A stretch of DNA of 64,000 nucleotides, from assembly GCA_030844895.1 (NCBI GenBank), contig CM061228.1, positions 35,588,626-35,652,625 of the forward strand. Direction: 5' to 3'. The notes under the pieces were generated by a model. It saw only the letters and a list, made by a program, of their open reading frames with translations. It had not been told where the DNA came from and searched no databases. The number at the start of each line of letters is the position of its first letter. Positions within the stretch are counted from its first letter, which is position 1. Made by a program: the position numbers and the translations under genes. The stretch is from Ambrosia x helenae. Its lineage: Eukaryota > Streptophyta > Magnoliopsida > Asterales > Asteraceae. Below are positions 36,060 through 48,049 of the stretch, one piece after another.

Positions 36060-38170
36060 TCAAAATAAACAAACATCAAGACAACCAAATCACCATTAGC
36101 AATGGCGATGGGTTTAGGTGTGGCAACTTTCATTGTTAACAATAATAATGTGCCAAGATTTACACACGTTTTAAATGTGCATTTACACCCATTTTTTTAA
36201 ACCAAAATCATGCTTTTATAATAGCCTATCATGATTAAATCCTTCTTAATTGATAATTGTAGGTTTTGGGGTCAACGAATGAAAAGGGGAGAAAAACGGC
36301 ATGAAAGACAAAGAATTGAAGACTTAGAGAGTAGCAGCAGATGCAGCACAGCCGTGCACCTACCCCTGGTCAATAAGTCAACAGTTCCAAGTCAACATGC
36401 ACGGGCACGCACGGGCATGCACCTATGGTGCACAACAAGTCACGGAAGTTTCCAAATCCAACCAAGCCTAACAAGACGGTTAGCCACGTGGTCGTGCATG
36501 GGCGTGCACTTCAACAACCCCGACAGAATCTGCACCAAGGACTCTACACTACTCCCAGGTGATTTGTTCGGGCATGTAGGGCCTGCCAGACAGCCTATAA
36601 ATTAGAGGCCTCCACTTTTCATTTTGGCATCCCATTATGTCTTCCTATACCTTCTCCCATGAAATTTCTACCCTCTTTGACTCTTGAAAGTGGCATTTGG
36701 AGCTTGGGATCACTCCAAAAACACATAGGTTTAGAGAGAAACCACCATAATCACTCAAATCACCAAGAAATCTCTATACAAGCCTCACCATGATTTTTAC
36801 TAAAATCAAACCTTGTGGGCCTGTTGTATCACCTATGCTAGGCTAGATTTATCTTGGTGGTACTAGGGTGATGACTGAACTTGGTATGAAATAAATAATT
36901 TATTTTTATTTAAAGTGGTGTTTTGTGTTCTTAACAATTCCTTTTACTCTTTCTTTGTTTGATGAACTAACTAATTAATCAACCTAGTATTTGGTCTTGT
37001 GGGTGTTCTTAGTAGGAAGTGGAAGGACTTATGAGTGTACTGGTGGAGTGTGAAAAGCTATGCACTTGTAAGCTAACCATTAACTCCACGTTTAGTGATT
37101 AGCCCATTTCTGAGTGGAAACATTCACACTTTGTTATCGATCCTCAACTATCAAACTTCACATAGGGTCGGTATGTTTTATATACTTAGCCTTGGTGTTA
37201 AGCTAAGATTTAGTTTTGTGACTTAGTTACATGGTCTATGTTTTAGCTTTGGCGCAAACCAAAGATTGGTGAACCCGTGTTAGAAGTAAATGGTCATTAT
37301 TTACTTGTATTATTATATTGTCGCACGATTAATAATAGATCAATCACTTTTTGATAAGTTAATTATTTCAAGCAAAGGATGAACGTACTCGGGAGGATAC
37401 GAGGCCTTTGCCATGTCAAGTGGTAGTTTGTCAATCGTTACGGCTTTTGGCAAATTATTCACAAAAGAAAAGAGTAATCGGATGTCAATATCGCAACTCT
37501 GGGAGATGTGTTTTTCAGGGTTGGGTTAACACAATCTTGGGTGATACGTCCCTCACAGTTGAGAGGTGAGCTTACCGGACGGAAGACCCTCATAATAACT
37601 TTAAGAACACAAATCGTTTGAAGACTAACGCGGGATGCTTAGTTTTAAATACGCAACTTAAATAAAGATCTACTATTGTCTCATACCAAGTGAAATAAGA
37701 TCCCAAAGCAACATCATTGTTTTGATATTGTTTTCTCTTATGGTTTAAATCCCTCTTTTTATTTTTCATTCAAGAAACTTAGGAATCTTTTAATAATTTG
37801 AAAGCTGAGTAGTAAAAATCGTGTCATTGGATGCAATACTCCGTACTTGCTTATTTCTATACTAAACTCAATAAGTACACTTGCCTATTGTGTGAGTTTT
37901 AGACTATTAAGCATCTATCTTTATTTATAAATTTAAAACTCAGTAGCGTTTTGGTAAAACTCCACTCTTTTTAGGTCTTAAGAACACAAAGTCTTGAACG
38001 TCTTTGAAGTGTCCTTTAAAACTCACTAAAACACACACACCAAATGGCGAAAGGCAGAAATGTGCAGGTTTGTATGCAGCTTTTTTGGACTCTCTATCTG
38101 AAATCGCCATTTCACAATGGCGATAGCATCATTTGTGAAAATTAGGAGATAGGAGCATCAAAAGCTATAA
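36060..38170 (-). repeat. CGCCATT/AATGGCG palindromic repeat, copy B, split by a solo LTR
   Basis: Repeat sequence lies at 36060-36177 and 38043-38170, on either side of a solo LTR. Read on the minus strand it parallels copy A (9020-9300): TATCGCCATTGTGAAATGGC, GGCGATTTCAGAT, CATACAAACCTGCAC, then CGCCATTGCTAATGGTG. Confidence 0.55.
36178..38042 (+). mobile_element. Athila-like solo LTR
   Basis: TGCATTTACACCC at the left and CACACACCA at the right, with a candidate short target duplication AATG (36174-36177 and 38043-38046). The 3' portion is homologous to the end of the Athila LTR (GTACACTTGCC, TATTGTGTGAGTTTTA and ATTAAG words). A TATA box (TATAAAT, 36596-36602) is preceded by repeated GC-rich GCACGGGC/GCATGGGCGTGCAC motifs (36350-36510). 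No internal domain or second LTR is seen. The apparent 124-codon ORF at 36231 is LTR sequence. Confidence 0.65.
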
Positions 38171-39547
38171 TGAAAGGGGTTGCCCAAATGGGTGGAGTAC
38201 CCGTTTTTGAAGCGTGATGGGGACGGAAATGCCCTTGAAATGGCTGGGAAAAGTTTATGACAAGATTCTGGTGATTGGGGACATTTACGATGAGTTTCCA
38301 TATGTTTCCTTTATTTTTAGGGTTTTAACCGTTTATATTACTTATGCGGCCCATACAGAAAAGAGATGGAGACGTGGCTAGTTTGCATCAATTAGAGTCG
38401 ATGATAGAGAGAAGGAGTTCCATGAATGGAGATGACGATGGAGAGGATGATAAAAATTAGGGTTAGTGAAAGGATTTGCATGAATAAGAAGAAGCGTGAG
38501 TTCAGGAAAACAAAGGCGGTTGTTTAGTCTTTTAGGGTTTATTTAGGTTTAGTCATTTTATTATATAACCCCATGTCTTTCACTATTTTGCATTTAGTTC
38601 TTAAAACCTGTAATGTTTTGCATAACAAGCTTAAAATAAGTTTGTGTATTTGAAAATTTAACCCCTTTTATCTTCACTAGTTTAGTTTTAGTTCTTAAAC
38701 TTATAAATTTATACATAAAAAGTAGAAAATAAACAGTATAATTAATATATATATATATACACACACACAAATTATAAATAGCTATATGTTTTAATTCTCG
38801 TACCTTTGTCACACCCGTATCTTGGATTTTTTTATTTTTGTGGTTTCGCGTACCCATATCGTCTCCGTACCCTGGTCTCGTACCTTTCTCAGTGCTACAT
38901 ACATCATAAGTGAAACACTTGAGAGAGATGACATCATTTTGGTAAAAAAATAAAAAAAAAAAAAAAAAAAAAATAAAAAACCTCAGAAGGTTATCGTATT
39001 TAGTAGGTCATGTTGTATGTGTGTAACTACAACATGATCCGTAAGGGTTAGATAGATAATATACCTCAATAGTTAAAAATGTATGTCTTGCTTTGAATGA
39101 GTGATTTTGATGAGTAGTTATCAGTTCAAGTGAGGCACAAACACAGGAAGAGCTATGAAAGAAAGGCAGGATTCTAAGAGACTAACTTTGACATTCTTAT
39201 GAATTATGAAGCATAAAGCAACCAAAGGTCGGAAAGTTGTTGATGTCTACAAAGTTAACAAGAAATTAAGATTAGACACATGTTTTGATTTCGTCTCTTC
39301 AACAACATAGGTGGTGCAAAAAGGATTTCGAAACAAGCTCAAGTCGATTGTCATTGAAGATATGACTCATATGAGCATCACAATAACATGTCTAATGATA
39401 ACACATAGAGTAAGTTGATGATAATTACATATATGGATAGGATTTGAATACATTCAACATTTATATCGTTAACATGTACTATTATTTAGTTGAAGCAATG
39501 TGTATAAAACGTTATACATAACACATCATGGAAATTAGGTATAGGAA
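38171..39547. other. AT-rich spacer, no gene recognised
   Basis: It contains an A-rich run at 38944-38982 and a TA/CA microsatellite near 38745-38770. There are scattered MULE-TIR-like phrases around 38520-38700, but no pairable ends. I see no coding region. Confidence 0.35.
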
Positions 39548-40846
39548 TGTTATAAGCCGATTTGAGATGGCTAATCTCCCAATAGACCCGTAGAGTGGAT
39601 TAGGCTCCAAGAATAAGAGATAGATTGTGATATTACTAATTTTTCTTCTTCTTTTAATTCATCAATGGCACTTCTTAAATATAAAGAAAGGAAACTAAAC
39701 ATGACTAGAACATGGACTACTAATCAACCTACTAAGCTAAAAACAAGGAAACATTAGTAAAACAAAATGTGCAGTAACTATAAATACGTAAATAACTTGT
39801 AGGTAACCCACGATGTGCATGCATGGGTTGATGCACGTATCATTCCCATGCACCTCAAAACGTTCTTGTCCTCAAGAACGGAATGATGTCGCCACAAAGG
39901 TCGCCATTCCCGGCATGAAATGGCGTTAGGGCGGGTCTCACAAAACGCCACCCACGGTGGGCGCCACTCCTTCTTTCGTATTGCACCGCTTGATACCTGG
40001 TTTTGTGGACGTTCCTGGGAAGAAAACTGAGCCACAACCCCCCTTCTTAAGCTTTGTGGTTTCATGTATGGTAGTAGTAAAGTTGAAAACACCATATGAA
40101 ACAAGTTGGTTTCCATTTGCATAACCTGCTTTAACTTCAGTGCCAAGTAGAGCTTCATTGAAGGCTTCATTTTAACATCTTCTAATTGCCTTCGGTGTAA
40201 GGGCCATTTTGAAGGGTGGAGTCATGGTTTTGGTACATGGTTGTGGTGGTGGTGGTGTTTTTGGTGTGTATGTAACTTGTAACACTGTTGGAGCTAATGG
40301 TGGTGCACACCATTTTGGTGTCGTGTTCTATTTAGCAAGGGACTTGGCTAAGGATAAGAGTAAGGTGTTGGTTTGCTCAAAATGAAAGGTTAAATGTTTG
40401 GCGAAGACATTTAATTTGAAGGAGTACTCTTTCATGGCAGAATGCTCGGATAAGGCATTGGCAAAGGCGGAGATGGCAGCGGTAAATTCTTCAAGTAGCG
40501 GTAGGTCATAGTGGGGGAGGCGTGGAGAACGATAATGAAAGCACCATTGTTATAAGCCGATTTGAGATGGCTAATCTCCCAATAGACCCGTAGAATGGGT
40601 TAGGATCCAAGAATAAGAGATAGATTGAGACTTTACTAATTTTTCTTCTTCTTTTAATTCATCAATGACACTTCTTAAATACAAAGAAAGGAAACTAAAC
40701 ATGACTAGAACATGGACCGTTAATCAACCAACTAAGATAAAAACAAGGAAACATTAGTAAAACAAAACATGTAGTAACCATAAATACGTAAATAACTTAT
40801 AGGTAACCCACGATGTGCATGCATGGGTTGATGCACGTATATATCA
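39548..40846 (-). mobile_element. TRIM-like short LTR retrotransposon
   Basis: A 1299-bp element with LTRs of 295 bp (39548-39842) and 299 bp (40548-40846) and the target duplication AGGAA (39543-39547 and 40847-40851). The interior is 705 bp with no pol. Orientation is minus: next to the right-hand LTR the minus strand reads ATGGTGCTTTCATTATCG, like a Gypsy leader, and GAGGACAAGAACG sits near the other LTR, as in Ty3 elements just before the polypurine tract. LTRs differ by several percent. It is non-autonomous. Confidence 0.85.
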
Positions 40847-42074
40847 AGGAACTATTATTAAATAGTAAATACTACACTTTTAAGGGGTAGCATGTTTTTT
40901 TATAAAACGAGATGCCACCTTCCAGGCGGAGTTTTTCTTTTTGTTTTGGTAGTGAGTCAACTGATCGCGAACAAAGAAAAACAAAAAGGGCAACGATTTT
41001 AAAGGAGAAGGCGATTCATAATCTATATATAAGACTAGAGGGTGTTGGTTCGGGGAGCTAGGTGGCACCCTCCTCCAACGGGGAACAACCTGCCCCCCCC
41101 CCTCCCCAAAGATCGGTGTAACCGGGGAAATATCCACGTCCTCCCCGTTCTAAAATTTAAACGCTCTTTTGACGGTTGAAACCCATTTAAAAATAATATT
41201 AATAATAATAATTTTTCAAAATTTTCAACCTATTTATACCCAACATTTTAAACAAAACATCACCACTATTTTAATCTTCTAAAATTTACAATTTTACACT
41301 CTTTCCATCTTTTAAATTTTATAAATTTCTCTACATTAACACAATCAAATCTTCCCTAATTTTATACAATCATATATTAGCCATGAGTTCATCGTCATCT
41401 GAGAAAAACGCGGTAAACTTTTTCGTGGGCACGATGATGGAGACATCGAAAATTATCTTGGAGATAGAGGAAGACAGCGAGGATGAAGGAACTTCGGTAC
41501 CAAGAACAAGGAGTGTTGCGCTAAATAGAGATCGTGAGGGTATATTACAATTTCTTATTGTGTGTTATTTTATAATTCAATTTTTGTCCTTTATAAAAGC
41601 CAAAACTATGGACTAGGTCCTTTAAAACTTTTAGTTTCAGTTTTTGTCCTTTATATGAAAAGTTGCCACAATTTTAGTCCTTTACACTTAACCAAGTTAA
41701 AGAAGTCAGTTAACTCACCCCACGTGCAATGCACATGAGGGTATAAACGTAATTTCACCCCCTTTTAATCCCATATAACCCTGATCTCTGTAAAACTCGA
41801 TTCAGTTTTATAATTCCCCAAAGTTTACTATCTTCTTCCTCTGTGAAAACCCTAAGATGGATGAACTTCGACCTCATTTTTTTATTCGTAAACTATTACA
41901 ACAATCTGATGTTGAATCATTATACGGTATGATCTTCGACCTCGATTCAGTTTTTTTTTATAATATTAAGATTGGTTTTCTAATCTTCGAATACCTTTCC
42001 TGCAGTTGGTTATCGACATTTGTCCAACTATTTAGTGTTTCAGACTCTACAACTGCATATGAGACTGGGTATAT

Positions 42075-43036
42075 TCAATTATTTGGGTCAAGACCAACTG
42101 CAGTTAGTAACTGACCAGGGAATGGGCCTTTAAGGAATGCTCCATCCAATCTCAATAGATCCATCCCAATTGCCTTAAATCCATGTTTCAAAGAAACTAG
42201 ACATATGTAGACTCTCTTAAACCTTCTATGATTAGACTTTGGATCTGTATGTGGTACAACATCTAGTTTAACTATAGTACCATGATTTGTTCTCATCCAT
42301 TCTTCAAGATAATCCCTTAACATTCCATATTGTGAACTGAAATCTCCATGAATCCGTTCCATAGCTATTTTCTAGGCCTAAAAGCTTTCATATGAGATAT
42401 GCCAACCTCAAACTTCCTTTGGAACTGCCCTTGAACTGCTTTTACTGTGATCTTAGGGTTTTCATGTAGTTGTTCAATGAGCTGTTGAGATAGAAAGGTA
42501 GCTGTGAAAGCATAAATGGACCTGCTTTGGAGACATTTGTGTTCAGTATCTAATGTTCTCATAACCAAGATCTAGAAGTTTTGTCCTTTGAAAGTAATAC
42601 CGCCTAGGGGCATTTATGACAATTTGTTGGTGCCTTTTTCCCTCTACCACCAACTTGTTTCAACCATGGTCCTTTACTTCCACTTGCTTCTGCCTTATTA
42701 GTACCACTCACTTGGTTCTTATCAATTCCCCCACCTAACATTTTTTTTTCAAAGTAGGCCCCGCCATCTTCACTTCCCCCCCCCCCAACACACTGCCCTA
42801 ACCTTATCATTGTCATCCTTTACAATCCTAATTTGTCACCTAGTTTCAACATCATATATTTTTATCATTTTTTTAACTTCTTCCGTTGTCCCAAACACTT
42901 GTCCTTCATTAAATATGGAATTTTTGGCCTTTTCTTTTCTAATCATCCTCGGCTTTCTTTTCCTAGAACTTGCTTTTGACCCATCAGATTCAATAACACT
43001 ATCATCTTCATCATTATTAACCATCAAGCTCAAGTT
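42075..43036 (-). pseudogene. MULE transposase remnants (MuDR type)
   Basis: Read on the minus strand: the N-terminal DNA-binding region at 43036-42833 (KNSIFNEGQVFGTTEEVKKM, YDVETR); a broken linker; a segment at 42568-42365 with DTEHKCLQSR and NPKITVKAVQGQFQRKFEVG; and the start of the transposase domain at 42362-42075 (RRFKRVYICLVSLKHGFKA, LDGAFLKGPFPGQLLTAVG), including the first catalytic Asp. The remaining DDE domain and any zinc knuckle are deleted, and the TIR follows within about 50 bp. Frameshifts separate the pieces. Confidence 0.8.
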
Positions 43037-44049
43037 TTAGGAAATCTTCTTCTATGTAGTCTTTTGGTTCTCTGACTTTTTCTATTTTAGTTTATGGATC
43101 AATAATCACTGGTTTATGGGGTCCATACATGATAGACTTCCAACAACCAGTGTTTTGCTGTGATAAAGTATGTGCCATCCTTCTTTGCCAGATATTGTAT
43201 TCATTTCTTACTAGTATAGGAGGCTTGTTAGCAGATCCAGTATTATGAGGATCCATTTTTAAGAAGATTGACTGATTAGCAATTTCTTAAAGTGATGGAT
43301 TGAAAAATAAAATGAACTATATACTTTGATTGAATATCAATAAGAGCCTGTGTCTGATCCCAATTTGTTAGATTGTGATTATCAGATAAACCAGATGCTC
43401 TGATACCAATTGTTGGATCTATATGTGTTCAGCAAGTTCTTTTGAACAATTTAATACATGAAAGTAAATGCAGCGTAATAGTAATTGTTCTAAGTTAATT
43501 GTTCACTTTTAAGATTAGTAAATGCCCCCCCCCCCCCCTCAATTGATAAACCAAAATAGAACAAGTGTTATATGAGAAGCAAAATAGTAAATGATAAAAC
43601 AGTTGTGTTTTTTCTGAAAGGTTCTCATATATTAGAGAGTGGAATTTGTCTATGTGTGTCTATAATAGATGGTGTGAACCCATTTATTTATAGACAATAG
43701 TAAACGTACATAGGAAGTATAAATATAATACTAAATTACTACAACAGATGTAGTATTGGAACTTGTACAAAAATATCTATAAAGTCGATAAATACTAATA
43801 TTATAATAGAACTACTGAAGTTAGACGGTGGGAAGCTTCTACTAAAACTGTTGAAGAGTAAACAACGTCTGATGAGTTAATCATCAAAGTTGTTCATCAG
43901 ATGTTTGTCTGGTTCATCATCGGGTCTTTATTCTTCAGTACTTTCAGCTTCAACTTCAGTACTTTCTCTACTGGTCTTCATTACTTTGTCTGTTCAAAAT
44001 GGATATTAGACTAAGGTTGAAATGCTTATCAATTCTCTTTGACCCAACA
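43037..44049 (-). mobile_element. Truncated Copia element inside the MULE
   Basis: On the minus strand, an LTR (44049-43411, TGTTGGGTCAAAG ... GATCCAACA) is followed by the primer site ATTGGTATCAGAGC (43410-43397). A gag start then follows (ATG at 43256, MDPHNTGSANKPPILVRNEY) and meets a stop near 43091. The second LTR and all of pol are missing. The right boundary with MULE coding sequence is at about 43037. It includes a C14 run. Confidence 0.75.
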
Positions 44050-44843
44050 TTCATACATCTGTCCTGGAAATTTTGAAAACACACCACCATGATGCAACGT
44101 GATGGAAAACAAATGCCGACAACCAATTGCAAGCAAGGTATTCAAAGATTAGAAAACCAATCTTAATACCCTAAAAAAACTGAATCTAGGTCGAAGATCA
44201 TACCGTATAATGCTTCAACATCACATTGTTGTAATAGTTTACGAATCAAAAAACAAGGTCGAAGTTCATCCATCTTAGGGTTTTCACAGATGACGAAGAT
44301 AGTAAAATTTGGGGGTTTTAAAACTGAATTGAGTTTTACAGAGATCAAGGTTATATGGGATTAAAAAGGGGGTGAAATTACGTTTATACCCTCACGTGCA
44401 TTGCACGTGGGTTGAGTTAACTGACTTCTTTAACTTGGTTAAGTGTAAAGGACTAAAATCGTGGCAACTTTTTCATATAAAGGACAAAGATTGAAACTAA
44501 CAGTTTTAAAGGACCCAATCCATAGTTTTGGCTTTTATAAAGGACAAAAATTGTAATTTTGTCTATAACTTATTTTTCAAAATTTCTTTAAGGTGCACAT
44601 GATTGTTTGGTGGGTGATTATTTTGCTGAAAACTATGTATACACTGAGAACAATTTAGGCATTGGTTTCGAATAAGTCACCGATTATTCCAACGAATTGC
44701 TAATGACTTGGCTAAGTTTGATGAGTTTTTCACACTAAGATGGGATGCTGGAGGGAAAACGGGTTTTATCACGCTACAAAAATGCACTTCTATAATTCGA
44801 CAAATGGCATACGACACTTCTAGTGATTCATGGGATGAATATT

Positions 44844-46172
44844 TGATCGGATGTCGTGGTCCGGTCAAAAATAAGATTTATATGTCTACCTTATCACCTT
44901 AAACTATGTAGTTAGTGGTAACATGGTGTCGATCCACGAAGAGTTTGTGGTTGGTGTTAATATTTTATAGTTGATTGAAACTATTTATGATGGTGTCTAA
45001 TTGATTATGAAACTTGCTATTGTATTCATTTAAAATGATGTGAAGAGATTTTGATTGTTTTAGTAAAACTAGAAATTAAATTGCAATGAAAGTAATTGAT
45101 AGAAATAAGTTGTAAACAATGATAAATAAGAAATTCACACCTGGGTTTTAACAATTGATTACTAAGGCTCTAGCAAATGGGTCAATTATAACTATTGCAA
45201 ATGATGTTCACGGGTTGGTCGTCTCATTAGGTTTAGGTATCAAGAATCATCAAAATCTATGATGGGCGATAATATACTTTATAACTCTAGAACATACAAC
45301 CCTAGATTTGTGTTAAACCAAGGAATCATGTTCATGACACTAGAAATTGGCACAAGATCAATTAACTAAAATGACTTTAACATAAGATTAATCGCAATTC
45401 AACACAATTGTTCGACATTCAAAAGCAAATACAAGATAGAAAATACCCAATGTTTAGAACCTTAGAATCAATGTTTACACCCGGATATGAATAAATGTTT
45501 AGCCAAGCATGGTCATAGAATTCATCAATTGTTGTGTTCTTCGGTTTTCAATCTTCAAGAGGGTGATGGAAAATGATTAATTGATGGGTTGGGATGATTA
45601 GAGGTGATTCCCAATGATGAAGATCCCCTTTTCTGGTCAAAAGAATTGAGTTTTATTGATCCCAATCGTAACCCCATCATAACTTATGCAATTAAGAGCT
45701 AGACTTTGAAATCAGCAGCATATGGCGTAACCTACGCCAGTTTTGGCGTAGACTACGCCAGCCTCTTTTTTCCTTAGCCAATTCTTGCTGCCCTATGCCA
45801 AACCGTCGCTGAATTTTTGGTTTCCTTGTTTTCTTCATAACTTTTTCGTTTCATCTCCGTTTTACTCCGTTTTTTGCGGCTACGTCTTCGTTTTTCAATC
45901 CTCTTTCATGAAATAAACAAATGTATTAATTTCCACTCCATATAAATTCTCAAAAACACGTTAAATCTTCCTTCTTTGCTCCCGGTTGCTCGTTTCTTGC
46001 ACCCGGTTCCTCCTAGCTTCAATCCAATGCATCATTTAACTCCCAAAATGCACTCTAACCTATCAAGTCCTGTAAAACATAAATCATATCAAAGTAGATA
46101 ATTCTGGACTCAAATACACATCAAAAAGTCAAACTTAAGCACTAAAACTTGAGGCTTTTCAACCACGCACCA
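44844..46172 (-). mobile_element. Solo LTR (Gypsy, probably Athila/Tat side) in a Harbinger exon
   Basis: 1329 bp with TG...CA ends flanked by ATATT (44839-44843 and 46173-46177). It splits the Harbinger DEYL-RMS codons exactly. The minus-strand reading (TGGTGCGTGGTTG start, GACATCCGATCA end) fits the likely LTR orientation. There is no coding region and no internal second copy. Confidence 0.65.
45723..45760. promoter_or_regulatory. Two GC-rich palindromes in the solo LTR
   Basis: TGGCGTA-ACC-TACGCCA (45723-45739) and TGGCGTA-GAC-TACGCCA (45744-45760) in tandem, 4 bp apart. Their design parallels the palindrome array of the Athila LTR, though the sequence is unrelated. Function is inferred only. 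Confidence 0.5.
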
Positions 46173-46640
46173 ATATTTAAGGATGTCTGCTAGAATGTGT
46201 CAGGAGTTTTTGTATCAAATTAGTGAAGATATCTTGAAGCTATATAGCATGGTTTATCTGTGTAGGCCGATAAAAAGGGACATCGAGAAGCTATATTCAT
46301 TCCATGAAGAGAGACAAAATTTTTCTGGCATGCTAAGAAGTATCGATTGTACACAATGGCCATGACGTAATTGCTCTAGTGTTCTGTGTCTAGTAGTTGA
46401 TTCTCGTAACATATCATTTTAGGTTATTTTTCTTTTAAAAAAATCAATTTTAATGCTTTAGAAGATTGTTTGTGTTTATTAAATGGTTTAATTATGGTTG
46501 TGGTTTTCTAGTTGACTTAGACTAACCAAGGACTTCGGTTATATCTTCGGTTGAAGGTAATAACCGAACCATGAACACTCTAGTAGTGTCCGTGTTTCCC
46601 GCCGTTACATAGAGAGCAAATTAAAAGAAAAAAAAAAGTT

Positions 46641-47692
46641 CATGGCTAAAATCGTCCCTAAGATTTGTCCATTTTTGCCACATCCGTCCAAAATAGTTTT
46701 TTTTTTTACATCTGGATCCTTCAGGTTTACGTTTTATTGCCTAAATCGTCCATGACACTAACTTAGTTATTTTTTATCGTTAACCTTGGGGGTATATGTG
46801 TTTTTTGCCTGCCCCTTTTGAAACCTCTTCTTTTTCAACAACCACCACCTAACCCACCACCTCCAACTCCACCCTAAAACAACCACGACCACACTACCTC
46901 CACCCTGAAACAACCACCGCCGCAACACCTCCACCCTGAAACAACCACCGTCGCAACACCTCTAACCTAAAACAACCACAGCCACAACACCCGATTTCGG
47001 CCGGTTCATCACCTCATACCCTCCCCTGTTCCTCTCATAATCACCACCGAATTTCGGCCTATTAACAAACCTGGTCTGCTGCTGCAACGTCGACGATGAC
47101 GGTAACAGTGACGGTTTGGGAGATCCGGTTCGACCTATGGGACGAAGAGATTGAATCCGGTTGGATAGGCAACTAAAATAATAATACTATATATAAATAA
47201 TATTACAATTACCATTATTATGATTTTGAGGTATCTATCGATAATTACCGTCGATTTTTTGGGCGACAATGAAAAAACTTACTTTTCATTTTTTGCTTTG
47301 GATTTCGGAGATCAGTGGGAAAGAAAGCAATGAAAATTATCTTGTCTTATTTTTTCTTTGGAACTTTGTGTACTTACAGAGTTTTTCGTATATAAACATC
47401 CATTGGTGAAAGTGACCTTTCCAGGAGGGTGGAGGGATTGGAGACAGTGGAGTTGAAGTCCGATAATCTAGGGTTCTAAAACGGGGGTATGTGCTTAAAA
47501 AAAAAGAGGGGTAAGGCAAAAAGTCATAAATACCCTCCAATTTAACGTTAATATTTAACTGGGTTAGCGTCAGAGACGATTTTTGCAACAAAACGTAAAC
47601 CTAAAGAATCCATATGTAAAAAAAAACACACACTATTTTAAACGAACGTGACAAAAATAACCAAATCTCAAAGATGATTCTGGTTATTAACT
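46641..47692. mobile_element. Non-autonomous Mutator-like element upstream of photolyase copy 1
   Basis: About 150-200-bp imperfect terminal inverted repeats: left AAAATCGTCCCTAAGATTTG, TTTTTGCCAC, AGGTTTACGTTTT; right (reverse complement) GAATCATCTTTGAGATTTGG, TTTTTGTCAC, AGGTTTACGTTTT. The interior is rich in ACCACC words and has no gene. It ends about 200 bp before the photolyase promoter motifs. Confidence 0.65.
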
Positions 47693-47900
47693 AAGGACAA
47701 AAAATAAATAAATAAAAAAGATGTAATGTGTCTAAAACCACAACAATTCATAATCCAAACTAATTTTTACATGTGTCTTCTTTGTTGTTTTAAACGGTCA
47801 ACAACGTTGACGGTGGAGAGGCGGCGACGTGGAGGTGCTACGGCGGTAGAACGACGTTTCTTTCACGTCAAATTATTAATTTAAAACATTAAACATAATA

Positions 47901-47944
47901 TGACGTGTATAACATCTAAACCAACAAACAAACTGATGACGTGT
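47901..47944 (+). promoter_or_regulatory. Paired TGACGTGT (ACGT-core) motifs upstream of photolyase copy 1
   Basis: TGACGTGT occurs at 47901-47908 and 47937-47944, about 110-150 bp before the ATG, with a TATAATA-like box near 48000. ACGT-core elements bind bZIP factors such as HY5, a known activator of CPD photolyase in Arabidopsis. The assignment here is inference. Confidence 0.5.
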
Positions 47945-48049
47945 ACACTTTCAAACCACAACCACCACCCACATTTTCCCTCCACTTTCTTCTTCTTCTT
48001 ATAATACCTCTTAACTCTCCATCAACTGTATTCTCATCTTACGTCATCA

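Larger units (their letters stand above)
41574..44560 (-). mobile_element. Long-TIR Mutator-like element in the Harbinger intron
   Basis: Terminal inverted repeats of about 450 bp (41574-42025 and 44112-44560) match over their whole length with scattered changes (CAATTTTTGTCCTTTATAAA, CACGTGCAATGCAC, GATGGATGAACTTCGACCT). The inside carries minus-strand MuDR-type transposase remnants, cut just after the first catalytic region, and a truncated Copia element. I could not find a clean 9-bp duplication. It is non-autonomous. Confidence 0.85.
41383..46364 (+). pseudogene. Harbinger (ALP1-like) transposase, fragmented
   Basis: Exon 1 is 41383-41539 (MSSSSSEKNAVNFF to RDREG). A GT donor at 41540 and a TTTAAG acceptor at 44594 give the expected EGAHDCLVGDYF junction, so the MULE sits within an intron. 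A one-base deletion near 44660 shifts frame. The conserved LQKCTSIIRQMAYDTSSD and DEYL motifs follow. The frame is then cut by a solo LTR and resumes at 46178 with RMSARMCQEFLYQ, RPIKRDIEKLY and FSGMLRSIDCTQWP. The sequence diverges after a TGA where the family has Trp (about 46363). Only part of the first catalytic region is left; the rest of the DDE domain is missing. Confidence 0.8.
41036..46580 (+). mobile_element. PIF/Harbinger element, expanded by nested insertions
   Basis: The left end GAGGGTGTTGGTTCGG (from 41036) pairs by eye with the right end (reverse complement GAGTGTTCATGGTTCGG, ending about 46580). The target duplication is uncertain (TAG-like). Between them are pieces of a Harbinger-type transposase, a MULE in the intron (41574-44560) and a solo LTR in an exon (44844-46172). 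Without the insertions the locus would be about 1.2 kb, so it was already internally deleted. Confidence 0.6.

Noticed and set aside
36231..36605. 124-codon ORF as a real small gene
   Set aside because: It lies across the promoter region and GC-motif array of a solo LTR and has no homology signature.
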